DNA of 47,089 nucleotides, taken from contig JAKAIY010000009.1 in the NCBI GenBank assembly GCA_021814145.1, forward strand, positions 1-47,089. Reading direction: 5' to 3'. The stretch is from Chloroflexota bacterium. GTDB lineage: Bacteria; Chloroflexota; Ktedonobacteria; Ktedonobacterales; JADMIN01. Numbering within the stretch: the stretch's first letter is position 1; every line of letters starts with the position of its first letter. Of this stretch, positions 9,491 to 18,974 are shown piece after piece. The notes under the pieces are model-generated. The model worked only from the letters and a program-made list of their open reading frames with translations, did no database searches and was not told the DNA's origin. The translations under genes and the position numbers were made by a program.

Positions 9491-9955
9491 TCAGATGGTA
9501 GCGATCTCTGGCGGGGGCGGTGGGATCATTCGTCCGCGCGCCAGCGCTAGATAGGTTTCCACAGCGGTGGCGGCGCATGGCTTGCTGAATACCGGCGCGT
9601 TCAGGCGGTCGAGCGCCTTGCCCAGCGCCCACTCGACATCGTCCGCCGTGGAAGAAATGATCGCATAGATATGTCTGCGCGCGAGCTCAGGGTCTTCCAG
9701 TAGCGCGCCGATCAGGAAAGTGTAGCCCTGGCCGTCGAGCGTTTCTCCATACGCTTCAACATCAAAGAACACCGCTATCGGCTCAGCGCTCGCATGCAAC
9801 GCGTCCAGCGCCGCGTTCGCGTCCGTCATGACGCGCGCATCGTAGCCGAGTGTATCGAGCAGACGTCGAAGTTTGCCACTCTCTGTAACGTCATCGTCGA
9901 GAATCAGGGCCGCTTTCACCCGCCCTGCCGCCAGGTCTCGCATCGAGTCTTGCAT
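9491..9955 (-). CDS. Stand-alone response-regulator receiver domain protein
   Basis: This 154-residue protein consists of a single CheY-like receiver domain with short tails. The acidic pocket is LILDDD (19-22), the phospho-acceptor Asp is D65 in AVFFDVEA, the switch Ser/Thr lies in ISST (about 102-104), and the conserved Lys is K126 in FSKP. No DNA-binding or enzymatic output domain is present, so it should signal by protein contact or act as a phosphate relay. The ATG at 9955 has GAAGAGGG upstream; a longer frame to 10066 adds an Arg-rich stretch without a ribosome binding site. It lies 219 bp upstream of nifJ on the same strand. No histidine kinase is adjacent; the kinase at 30.7 kb is also an orphan. 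Confidence 0.82.
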   Translation of the reverse strand: MQDSMRDLAAGRVKAALILDDDVTESGKLRRLLDTLGYDARVMTDANAALDALHASAEPIAVFFDVEAYGETLDGQGYTFLIGALLEDPELARRHIYAIISSTADDVEWALGKALDRLNAPVFSKPCAATAVETYLALARGRMIPPPPPEIATI

Positions 9956-10201
9956 GGAGCCCTCTTCGCCTGGGACGCGCGGCCCCGCTACTCTGCGGCG
10001 GCGCGCTCTCCGTGGCGCGTCGCGGCGCGTACTCTTGGAATAGCTGGGAGCGGTCACAAAGTCCACTCATTCGCGGCATACGTTCTCGCGGCGAAATCAC
10101 AAACGCTCCGCACATGCGCCTACGCGAGCGGGATGAAGGGGTTCCGGTTTGGCGGCGCCGTAGTATCTGGAGAGAAGCCCCCGAGGAGTTGTCTTCACGG
10201 C

Positions 10202-10359
10202 AAAGCATACGCCCTCTATCCGCTGGACTTTCGCGCCGGGGTGATCCGGCTGGCGCGCATGAGTGGAAAGCCGCGCGCCGGGATCGCCCGCAACCTGGGA
10301 TGACAGGCGGAACCCTGCGGCTCTGGCTCAAGCAGACTGACCTGGGGAGCTTCAAAAAC
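10202..10359 (+). pseudogene. Remnant of an IS3-family transposase OrfA (helix-turn-helix part)
   Basis: Reading from 10202 gives KAYALYPLDFRAGVIRLAR, then GKPRAGIARNLG, then a stop at 10301-10303. Shifting by one base at about 10300 continues MTGGTLRLWLKQTD. Together these match the N-terminal helix-turn-helix of IS3-type OrfA proteins (consensus style: YPPEFRAEAVRL..., SGKPIAQVARDLGIS, TLRNWVKQ). The match stops after about 50 codons, right at the ftsH terminator. A single-base deletion and loss of the rest of the element make this a dead fragment. No terminal inverted repeats or target duplication were seen, so the original insertion boundaries are gone. Confidence 0.7.
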
Positions 10360-10402
10360 AGTGCGGAGACCATTCTCCACTATGGGGAAGGTCTCCGCAC
10401 TG
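10353..10402 (-). terminator. Intrinsic terminator of ftsH
   Basis: On the minus strand, 24 bases after the ftsH stop, a 13-bp perfect GC-rich stem (10390-10402 with 10359-10371) is followed directly by TTTTT. The inner loop can pair further (GGGGAA with TTCTCC, one wobble pair). This is a textbook Rho-independent terminator. Confidence 0.9.
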
Positions 10403-10425
10403 TGATGTCTCGCGTCGCTAGTGGA

Positions 10426-12606
<2,181 letters not shown>

Positions 12607-12742
12607 CTTCGCTCGCGCCTCGCTTTCAGGTCACTGTATGGTCGTTTCAGATGAGCGGTGATTCGCTCGCGGAATCGCTCGCGCGGGGCGCGCCAGCGAC
12701 GCTCGACCGGCTTGAGGTCTCGCCTCGCCGGAGATATTCGGG

Positions 12743-12771
12743 ATTATACCGCACTCGCGCGACTCAAGGTA
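12743..12771 (-). promoter_or_regulatory. Candidate ftsH promoter
   Basis: On the minus strand a perfect TATAAT (12748-12743) lies about 135 nt upstream of the ftsH start. The hexamer 17 bases before it is TACCTT, a poor -35, so the call rests mainly on the -10. The long leader between this site and the start codon contains no recognised riboswitch. Confidence 0.5.
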
Positions 12772-12863
12772 GATCATGAGCCGCGCAAGCGCCCACAGCG
12801 CGCTTTTTAAGCCAGCGTGCCCGCGATCATCCCGCATGTCTGTGACTGTATACGTATGAGTGA

Positions 12864-12944
12864 CGGTTTCGTGGCGCCATGCCGCGCTCCATCTCAGCAA
12901 CCTTTCATCATGCCGCATGGCGCTGGCGGTTTCATGACGCCATG
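12864..12944. repeat. Pair of 18-bp direct repeats 63 bp apart upstream of moxR
   Basis: CGGTTTCGTGGCGCCATG at 12864-12881 recurs as CGGTTTCATGACGCCATG at 12927-12944. The start-to-start distance of 63 bp is close to six helical turns, so a protein bound at both copies would face the same side of the DNA. They lie just upstream of the two TACAAT boxes. Confidence 0.5.
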
Positions 12945-13061
12945 GGTATTCGTGCTACAATACCGCACACGTCGTACAATCTGTACATAACCTTAAGGCC
13001 TGGCGCATCGCGCTCAATCTTGCCACCGCCCAATTCCAGGGTCAGTGAAGGAGCCCTATCC

Positions 13062-14069
13062 GTGACCGAAGATCGCTCACCCGCGCCCGTCGCGCCTCAG
13101 CCGTCCCAGGCTCCTCACGCGGAGAGTCCCGTCTTCTCGCCCACGACGGTGGATGATGTCAGCGCGGCGCTGGCAAGACATAGCTACATCGCCGACCGGG
13201 GCCTGGCCACCGCTATCTTTCTCGCGCTCAAGCGCCACAGGCCCCTCCTGCTTGAAGGTGAGCCTGGTGTGGGCAAGACGGAGGTCGCGCGCGTGCTGGC
13301 CGAGCTGCTCCAGACACGCCTGATCCGCTTGCAGTGCTACGAGGGCATTGACCAGTCCACAGCGGTCTACGAGTGGAACTACGCCCGGCAGCTTCTCTAT
13401 ATCCGCATGCTCGACACTGGCGCTGATGGGGACGGGGAGCATGCGCACGCGCGCGCCGAAATGGGGGCGCGCCTGAAGGATGTCTTCGGCCCGGAGTTCC
13501 TGATCCAGCGCCCGCTGCTCGACGCGCTCTCGGCCTCTGACGACCACCCGCCTGTGCTGTTGATAGACGAACTGGACCGTTCCGACGCTGAATTTGAAGC
13601 GTACCTGCTGGAGCTCCTGAGCGATTATCAGATCACCATCCCGGAAATCGGTACGGTTCGCGCCAAACAGCCGCCGGTGATTGTCATCACTTCCAACCGC
13701 ACCCGCGACATCCACGACGCGTTGCGCCGCCGCTGCCTGTACCACTGGATCGAGTATCCCACGCTGGAGAAAGAGTACGAGATCATCCGCGCCCGCGCGC
13801 CGGAGACGCCCGACATGCTGGCGCGCCAGGTTGTGGTCTTTGTGCAGCTGCTACGCGCGGAGGACCTCTTCAAGGCCCCTGGCGTCTCCGAGACGCTGGA
13901 CTGGCTGGACGCCCTCGTCGCTCTGGGACAGTCCGAGCTAACTGAAGACGCGGCCCGCGACACAATAGGGGCCTTGCTGAAGTATCAGGATGATACCCAA
14001 AAGATGACATCTGGCGCTTTACTGGGGCGGCTGATTGAGAAAGCCCGCGCGACCATTCTCAAGAATTGA
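13062..14069 (+). CDS. MoxR/CoxD-type AAA+ ATPase
   Basis: This 335-residue AAA+ ATPase belongs to the MoxR group, whose members act as chaperones that insert cofactors or activate partner complexes together with a VWA protein. Walker A is EGEPGVGKTE, Walker B is VLLIDELDRSD, sensor 1 is ITSN, and RRRCLYHWIEYPTLEKEYEI is the arginine-finger region typical of CoxD. The GTG at 13062 was chosen because AAGGAG lies eight bases upstream and the preceding in-frame residues look non-coding. About 25 Pro/Ala/Ser-rich residues precede the core. It is followed after 15 bp by a CoxE-like gene, forming a pair seen next to CO dehydrogenase in some bacteria. No cox structural genes are in this window, so the client is unknown. 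Confidence 0.88.
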   Translation: MTEDRSPAPVAPQPSQAPHAESPVFSPTTVDDVSAALARHSYIADRGLATAIFLALKRHRPLLLEGEPGVGKTEVARVLAELLQTRLIRLQCYEGIDQSTAVYEWNYARQLLYIRMLDTGADGDGEHAHARAEMGARLKDVFGPEFLIQRPLLDALSASDDHPPVLLIDELDRSDAEFEAYLLELLSDYQITIPEIGTVRAKQPPVIVITSNRTRDIHDALRRRCLYHWIEYPTLEKEYEIIRARAPETPDMLARQVVVFVQLLRAEDLFKAPGVSETLDWLDALVALGQSELTEDAARDTIGALLKYQDDTQKMTSGALLGRLIEKARATILKN

Positions 14070-14084
14070 CCGGACGAGGTTTCC

Positions 14085-15437
14085 ATGATTACTGATCCCT
14101 CAGAGCTCACGCCGCCAATCGCGGGTCTGACAGATGATGAGCGCGCGCGCGGCGAGCTGCTTCTGGCGCGTATCGTGGACTTCTGCCATATGCTCTGGGA
14201 GATGGGGCTGGATGTGGGGCCGGGTCGCGTGGTCGAGGTGGCCAACAGCCTGCATCTCGTAAAACTCGCCAGCCGCGACGATTTCTACCATTTCCTGAAG
14301 GCCAGCCTCGTCTCGCGACACGAGCAGGAAGCGGCGTTTGATGTCGCGTTCGCCTGGTTCTGGCGCGCGCCGGGCGCGCCATCCACCGCCGCGCCCGCCG
14401 AACTGGAGCAGGCCCGCGTCAGGCGCCGCTCTACCGTGGCCCTGCCACCTAACCGCCAGCGCCCTGAGGACGCGAAGAACGCCCACTCTGTCCCACAGGT
14501 TGGCGCTCCGGCCCGTCATCCCGCATCACGTCTGCGTGACGCCCGCCGCAAGCGCAAGCATGACGAGGACGACGATGAGGCGGCGGAGCATGTCGGTCGC
14601 TGGAGCGCCGAGGAGGCGCTGCGCCACAAGGACTTCGAGGACTTTAGCTGGGAAGAGATGCGCCAGGCGCGCGAGCTGATGGCCCGCATGCGCTGGCGGA
14701 TTGGCATGCGCCAGACGCGCCGCCTCAAGCCCTCGCGTCGGGGCCGCTTGCTCGACCTGCGCCGCACTTTCCGTCGCAGCCTGCGCTCCGCCGGTGAGCC
14801 GCTGAACCTCTCACGCCGCGTCTTCCGCCTCAAGCCACGCCCGCTGGTCATCATCTGCGATATCAGCGGCTCGATGAGCCTGTACTCGCGCCTGTTGCTA
14901 CACTTTATCCATACGGTGACCAATGGCCGCGAGCAGGTCGAGACGTTCGTCTTTGGCACCCGCCTGACGCGCATCACGCGCCAGCTTGCCCGCCGCGACG
15001 TGGACGCCGCTATCGCTGACGTCACCAAGGTCGTGCAGGACTGGTCCGGCGGCACGCGCATCGGCGAATCGCTGCGGACGTTCAACTTCCGCTGGGCGCG
15101 ACGTGTCCTGGGGCGCGGCGCGGTCGTGCTGATTATCAGCGACGGTTGGGATCGTGGCGAAATCGCCGTTCTCTCCCAGGAGATGGCGCGGCTCCAGCGC
15201 AACTGCCATCGCCTGATTTGGCTCAATCCGCTGCTCGGCCAGGAAGACTACCGCCCCGTCACCGCCGGTATGCGCGCCGCCATGCCCTACATTGACGACT
15301 TCCTGCCCGCCAATAACCTCGACAGCCTGATCGCGCTTGGCGAACTGCTCGAACAGGTGGATGGCGGCGCCCGACCCGCTCGCGCCGCCATCGCCGAGCC
15401 TGCCGCTTCCGCCCAGCCTGTCCGCAGATGGGGGTGA
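14085..15437 (+). CDS. CoxE-like von Willebrand factor A domain protein
   Basis: This 450-residue protein is the partner of the preceding AAA+ ATPase. The N-terminal third is helical (LLLARIVDFCHMLWEMGLDVGPGRV is a CoxE-type opening). A charged basic/acidic linker follows, with RRKRKHDEDDDEAAE near 150-165. The C-terminal half is a VWA domain with the metal-ion site D259-I-S-G-S, the second-loop Thr in SGGTRIGESL, and ISDGWDRG. RLIWLNPLLG and a hydrophobic end match the VWA_CoxE family. It is expected to be cytosolic and to bind a client through its metal site while the ATPase remodels it. The start ATG has ACGAGG five bases upstream. The closing 30 residues are Ala/Pro-rich. Confidence 0.88.
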   Translation: MITDPSELTPPIAGLTDDERARGELLLARIVDFCHMLWEMGLDVGPGRVVEVANSLHLVKLASRDDFYHFLKASLVSRHEQEAAFDVAFAWFWRAPGAPSTAAPAELEQARVRRRSTVALPPNRQRPEDAKNAHSVPQVGAPARHPASRLRDARRKRKHDEDDDEAAEHVGRWSAEEALRHKDFEDFSWEEMRQARELMARMRWRIGMRQTRRLKPSRRGRLLDLRRTFRRSLRSAGEPLNLSRRVFRLKPRPLVIICDISGSMSLYSRLLLHFIHTVTNGREQVETFVFGTRLTRITRQLARRDVDAAIADVTKVVQDWSGGTRIGESLRTFNFRWARRVLGRGAVVLIISDGWDRGEIAVLSQEMARLQRNCHRLIWLNPLLGQEDYRPVTAGMRAAMPYIDDFLPANNLDSLIALGELLEQVDGGARPARAAIAEPAASAQPVRRWG

Positions 15438-15472
15438 GCGCCGGGCGCTTCGCTGAAGCGTCTTCTCACCCC
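15431..15472 (+). terminator. Hairpin between convergent coxE-like and mqnC genes
   Basis: An outer 8-bp stem (15431-15438 with 15465-15472) encloses an inner 6-bp stem with a 3-nt loop (15446-15451 with 15455-15460) followed by TCTTCT. The structure overlaps the coxE-like stop codon. It may end the plus-strand transcript; the T run is short. Confidence 0.45.
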
Positions 15473-15510
15473 TCTGGGACATAGCGGGGCTTTGAGGGAA
15501 CCGCCGTCTG

Positions 15511-16614
15511 CTAATCGAACAGCTCCAGGATGTGGTAGTCGCTGTCGCGCTTGGCGGGCCGGAAGCCTTCAGCGCGGATATTTTCCTGGATTTGCTCGAC
15601 CGTCATGCATGTGCCGACATCGGCTCCGGCGGCGCTGACGACGTTCTCTTCCATCATCGTGCTGCCGAAATCGTTAGCGCCCGCATGAAGCGCGCGACCC
15701 GCCAGCGCCGGCCCCTGCGATGGCCACGACGCGCTGATGTTGGTGAAATTGTCCAGCATCAGGCGGGCGAAGGCGACCATGCGCAGGTACTCGTCACCGG
15801 AGGCCCGGTCGCCACCCATCGCCGTATTGTCGGGCTGGTAGCTCCAGCAGATGAAGCTGGTGAAGCCGTTGCCATTGTAGGCCAGGCTCTCATCTTGCAG
15901 GTCACGGAGACGGGTCAGTGAAAGGACGCGCTCCTCCAGCTCCTCGCCGAAGCCGAAGACCATCGTCGCTGAGGTCGTCATGCCCTCACGCTGCGCCAGC
16001 CGCTCGGCCTCGATCCAGCTCTCCCATGTTCCCTTGTGCGGCGCGATGCGGTTGCGCGTGCGGTTGTCCAGAATCTCCGCGCCGCCGCCGGGCAGCCCGT
16101 CCATCCCCGCTTCGTGTAGCGCGTGCAGGACCTCCGCCAGCGGGCGCTTTTCGATGCGCGCGATGTTCCACACCTCAACTGGCGAGAAGGCGTCGAGCGC
16201 GATGTCTGGATAATGTTCCTTGAGGTAGCGCAGCAGGCCGGTGTAGTAGTCCAGCTTGAGGTATGGATTGACACCGCCCTGCAAGAGTACGCGCGAACCA
16301 CCCCATGCCTGGAGTTCCTCCACCTTGCGCCCGATTTCCTCATGCGTCAGCAGGTACGCCTCGGGGCTGGCGGGCTTGCGGTAGAAGGCGCAGAAGCCGC
16401 AGTCAATGATGCAGATGTTGCTGTAGTTGATGTTGCGGTCCACCAGATAGGTGACAACGCCATCGGGGCGCCGTCGCTGACGGATAGCGTCGGCGGCGGC
16501 GATCAGCTCCTCCTGGTCGGCCTCCTGGTAGAGGCGCATGCCCTCCTCGAAGCTCAGCCGTCCACCCGCGATGGCGCGGTCCAGCAACTCGCGCGTTGAT
16601 GTAATGGTTGGCAT
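15511..16614 (-). CDS. mqnC: Cyclic dehypoxanthinyl futalosine synthase (radical SAM)
   Basis: This 367-residue radical SAM enzyme of the futalosine menaquinone pathway cyclises dehypoxanthine futalosine. The cluster motif is C68-I-I-D-C72-G-F-C75 in the form CX3CX2C, followed by AFYR as in MqnC. Further landmarks are LLQGGVNP, DAFSPVEVWNIA, GLPGGGAEIL, TSATMVFGFGE, FTSFICWSYQPDNT and the C-terminal GANDFGSTMMEENVVSAAG, which is diagnostic for the MqnC/MqnE/CofGH group. Length and motif order fit MqnC better than MqnE. It is the last gene of the tetR-mqnA-radical SAM-mqnC operon, 84 nt after the preceding stop, with a small 7-bp hairpin in the spacer. Its ribosome binding site is weak (GAGCGAG), so translation may depend on coupling. 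Confidence 0.92.
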   Translation of the reverse strand: MPTITSTRELLDRAIAGGRLSFEEGMRLYQEADQEELIAAADAIRQRRRPDGVVTYLVDRNINYSNICIIDCGFCAFYRKPASPEAYLLTHEEIGRKVEELQAWGGSRVLLQGGVNPYLKLDYYTGLLRYLKEHYPDIALDAFSPVEVWNIARIEKRPLAEVLHALHEAGMDGLPGGGAEILDNRTRNRIAPHKGTWESWIEAERLAQREGMTTSATMVFGFGEELEERVLSLTRLRDLQDESLAYNGNGFTSFICWSYQPDNTAMGGDRASGDEYLRMVAFARLMLDNFTNISASWPSQGPALAGRALHAGANDFGSTMMEENVVSAAGADVGTCMTVEQIQENIRAEGFRPAKRDSDYHILELFD

Positions 16615-16652
16615 ATATCGAACTCGCTCTCACTCTCTCAGCGCCGCGCCTC

Positions 16653-16670
16653 AGCCCGCGCAAGCGGGCT
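16653..16670. repeat. Small hairpin in the radical SAM - mqnC spacer
   Basis: A 7-bp perfect stem (16653-16659 with 16664-16670) closes a 4-nt loop, GCAA on the plus strand and TTGC in the mqn transcript. It may separate translation of the two cistrons or protect mRNA ends. No T run follows. Confidence 0.5.
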
Positions 16671-16698
16671 TCATGGCTACAGGCCCTTAGGCGCGTCT

Positions 16699-18033
16699 TC
16701 AGGCGCCGGTTATCTCCACCGCTTCCGGCTCCAGCACGTCCATGAACGGACTGACCGAGAAGACCGCGCGGCCAGGGCCAGGCTCTCCATAGCCCGGCGG
16801 CGGCGCGAGGCGGTGGGCGCGCAGCGTATCGCGGTACGTCTCCAGCAGCCGCAGGTGGTATTCCAGCGGCGCGCCGTCGGGGTTGGCGTCGCCTAGCGGG
16901 GTCATCGCCTCTGGACACCAGGTGGTGAAGCGTGGCGTGATGCCCTTGGCCATGAAGAAATTCAGCCCTTCGGTAGTGGAGCGTATGGCCTCCTCAACCT
17001 CCGTGAAGCCGTACGGCCGCGCCATCTCGACACCGGAGACGAAGTTCGGGATCACATTCGCCGGGCCGAACACTTCGGCGGCGTCCACGATGCGCTTGAT
17101 CCACTCGTCGCGGCCAACGTAGCGCGTCTTGCCTGGGCAGATCTTGGCGAACAGCTCCGGGTCCCATACCTCATAGTTAGGATGATAGATTTGGGCGCCT
17201 GCCGCTTTCAGCCGCCTGGCTGACTCCAGCGGCCACGCCTGCGCCACCACTTTACTGATCCAGCGCCCGGGGAAGTGGCTCTCGATGGCCTCGACGTATT
17301 GGGCGTAGAACTCGACCTCATTCTTGCCCTGGAGTGACGAGGTGACGCTTCCTCCGGTGATGGTGTACGCCTGACTCTCGTCACCGCTCGCGTTCACCCG
17401 CTCTAGGGCCGTCACGATGTCATCCACCGACTTTACGCCGGTATAGGGCCGTCCTTCCTGAATCTGCTGGCGGTAGTTATTGTTGATATCGCAGAACTGG
17501 CATTCTTCCTTCGCGCCGAAGTACTGGCAGACGCGGAAAACGGTGAGATACAGCAGATAGCCCCACTCAATCGTCGGCGCGATCTCCGCTACAGGCCGCC
17601 CGTCGGGCAGTTTCTCGGTGTAGTGTGGCGGCAGGTCGTGCAGACCGACCTGAGCGACAGGCTCGTCGCCGGCATGCAGCCAGAGCGCGCCCTCGCGCGG
17701 CGCTACGCGGTATGGTGAGCGGGGGTTCAGTCGCACAGAGACGATCGTGCGCCGCAAGTTGTACGGCCCGCCGGTCAGAGCGATCTCTTCGGGCGCGCGC
17801 CACTTCTGCTCCTCATCGAATTGAGCCATCGGCGCCATGTTGAAGGAAAAGATGAAATAGCTCTTGGGTTGGTGCTCATGACGCTGCTGTCCATCCTCGG
17901 CTGAAGGCGCGCGCACCAGCGCTCCCTGATCGAAGCGCAGCCCCAGCCGCAACAGGTCGGCTTTAAGGACGGCCTCGGGCGGCAGGGTCGGGTGACGGGT
18001 GATGGCCGCCTCCAGAATTGATTGCTGTTCCAT
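16699..18033 (-). CDS. Unusual radical SAM protein inside the mqn operon
   Basis: This 444-residue protein is not one of the named Mqn enzymes. Its first 160 residues form an N-terminal domain (segment SYFIFSFNMAPMAQFDEEQ, then a beta-rich part RRTIVSVRLNPRSPYRV). The core follows with C169 and then C178-Q-F-C181, a Cys-X8-Cys-X2-Cys spacing instead of CX3CX2C, in FRVCQYFGAKEECQFCD. Radical SAM barrel landmarks come next: YTITGGSVTSS (GGE-like strand), WISKVVAQAWPLE, AAGAQIYHPNYEVWD, NVIPNFVSGVEMARPYGF and GITPRFTTWCPEAMTPLG. It lies 38 nt after mqnA and 84 nt before mqnC, so it is co-transcribed with menaquinone genes. It could supply a pathway step (for example in place of MqnE) or modify a related substrate; neither is shown. 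Confidence 0.8.
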   Translation of the reverse strand: MEQQSILEAAITRHPTLPPEAVLKADLLRLGLRFDQGALVRAPSAEDGQQRHEHQPKSYFIFSFNMAPMAQFDEEQKWRAPEEIALTGGPYNLRRTIVSVRLNPRSPYRVAPREGALWLHAGDEPVAQVGLHDLPPHYTEKLPDGRPVAEIAPTIEWGYLLYLTVFRVCQYFGAKEECQFCDINNNYRQQIQEGRPYTGVKSVDDIVTALERVNASGDESQAYTITGGSVTSSLQGKNEVEFYAQYVEAIESHFPGRWISKVVAQAWPLESARRLKAAGAQIYHPNYEVWDPELFAKICPGKTRYVGRDEWIKRIVDAAEVFGPANVIPNFVSGVEMARPYGFTEVEEAIRSTTEGLNFFMAKGITPRFTTWCPEAMTPLGDANPDGAPLEYHLRLLETYRDTLRAHRLAPPPGYGEPGPGRAVFSVSPFMDVLEPEAVEITGA

Positions 18034-18071
18034 ACCAGTATCTCGCTCTCTCCACGTTGTTTCGACGCCAG

Positions 18072-18974
18072 TTAAAGCGGACGCTCATCCAGCAGACGAA
18101 CGCTGGTCCAGGAAAAGTCAGGGACCGCCATTTCCAGGAAGAGCCGCAGCCCTTCCAGCTCGCGATCAGTCAGATCATAGTCGAGCAGGCGCAGATAATC
18201 GGCGCAGACCGCCTCCGGCAGTCCCAGCCTCGCCGAAGCCTCAGCCGCCAGCCGTGGCAGATCGGCGAGCCCGCGCGAGGTGGATGCCCGTAGCAGCCGC
18301 GTGACCCCGGCGGCGCGCACGGCCTCGATGCGGTCAGCGCGCGCCGCCCAGACCGCGAAGACGAATGGCAGCCCGGTCCACGTCTGCCACTCGGCGGCCA
18401 GATCAAAGACATAGGGACGCCCACGTCCGGCGATATCGCGCCGCAGACAGCCCTCACGTAGCGCGATGTCGCCGATGAGCAGCGCGGCGTCATGCTCCAT
18501 CAGCATGGCATCCAGGTCTGGCGCTAGGGTCGCATAGCGCGGGTGAGCGCCGTAGCGTCGCTCCACCAGCAGCCGTGTCAGTTCCACCGAGGTCGCTGAG
18601 TGGTCAGTTAGCGCGATGGAGCCGCCGTCCAGCGCCCGCCAGTCAGCGCTCCAGGAGAAGAGCAGCACGCTATCTACCCGGCCGTGCGCGCTGACGGAGA
18701 GGTGTGGCGCCAGCAGCCATTCGCGGGCATGCGCGCCAAAGGCGAAGCTCGATACGTTCGAGATGTCTACGATCCCAGCGTCCAACGCGCGATTCATCCG
18801 CGCCGGCGTCCCTTCAACCAGCTCAATTCCCGGAGCCTCGCCAGCGCGCGCGGCTCGAACAATCCAGTCGTAGACTGGCGCGACATTGAGATAGGCGATA
18901 GCGCCTAGCCGCGCCACGCTGGCGGCGCGGGGGCGCTGCGCCGCGGACTGCGAGGGGGTATGTGGCGTCATCAT
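18072..18974 (-). CDS. mqnA: Chorismate dehydratase
   Basis: This 300-residue periplasmic-binding-protein-fold enzyme catalyses the first futalosine pathway step, dehydration of chorismate to 3-[(1-carboxyvinyl)oxy]benzoate. The N-terminal strand LGAIAYLNVAPVYDW, the segment DISNVSSFAFGAH, GSIALTDHSATSVELTRLL and ALLIGDIALRE are the family signature blocks. About 20 extra residues precede the usual start. The first ATG follows AAGGAG by eight bases. It overlaps the tetR stop by four bases (ATGA), a sign of translational coupling to the regulator gene upstream, and is followed 38 nt later by the radical SAM gene. Confidence 0.9.
   Translation of the reverse strand: MMTPHTPSQSAAQRPRAASVARLGAIAYLNVAPVYDWIVRAARAGEAPGIELVEGTPARMNRALDAGIVDISNVSSFAFGAHAREWLLAPHLSVSAHGRVDSVLLFSWSADWRALDGGSIALTDHSATSVELTRLLVERRYGAHPRYATLAPDLDAMLMEHDAALLIGDIALREGCLRRDIAGRGRPYVFDLAAEWQTWTGLPFVFAVWAARADRIEAVRAAGVTRLLRASTSRGLADLPRLAAEASARLGLPEAVCADYLRLLDYDLTDRELEGLRLFLEMAVPDFSWTSVRLLDERPL

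Larger units (their letters stand above)
9956..10425. other. Gap with an IS3-type remnant and the ftsH terminator
   Basis: This 470-bp stretch between the receiver-domain gene and the end of ftsH holds no intact gene. It includes the degenerate transposase fragment at 10202-10359 and the ftsH terminator hairpin. The part from 9956 to 10200 shows no recognisable feature. Confidence 0.6.
12607..13061. other. Divergent ftsH / moxR promoter region
   Basis: This 455-bp region contains the ftsH -10 element and, nearer the plus-strand gene, an 18-bp imperfect direct repeat (12864-12881 and 12927-12944, 16 of 18 identical) whose copies are 63 bp apart. Two TACAAT hexamers (12956-12961 and 12975-12980) are candidate -10 boxes for the moxR transcript, but neither has a good -35. 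No small gene is supported here. Confidence 0.45.
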
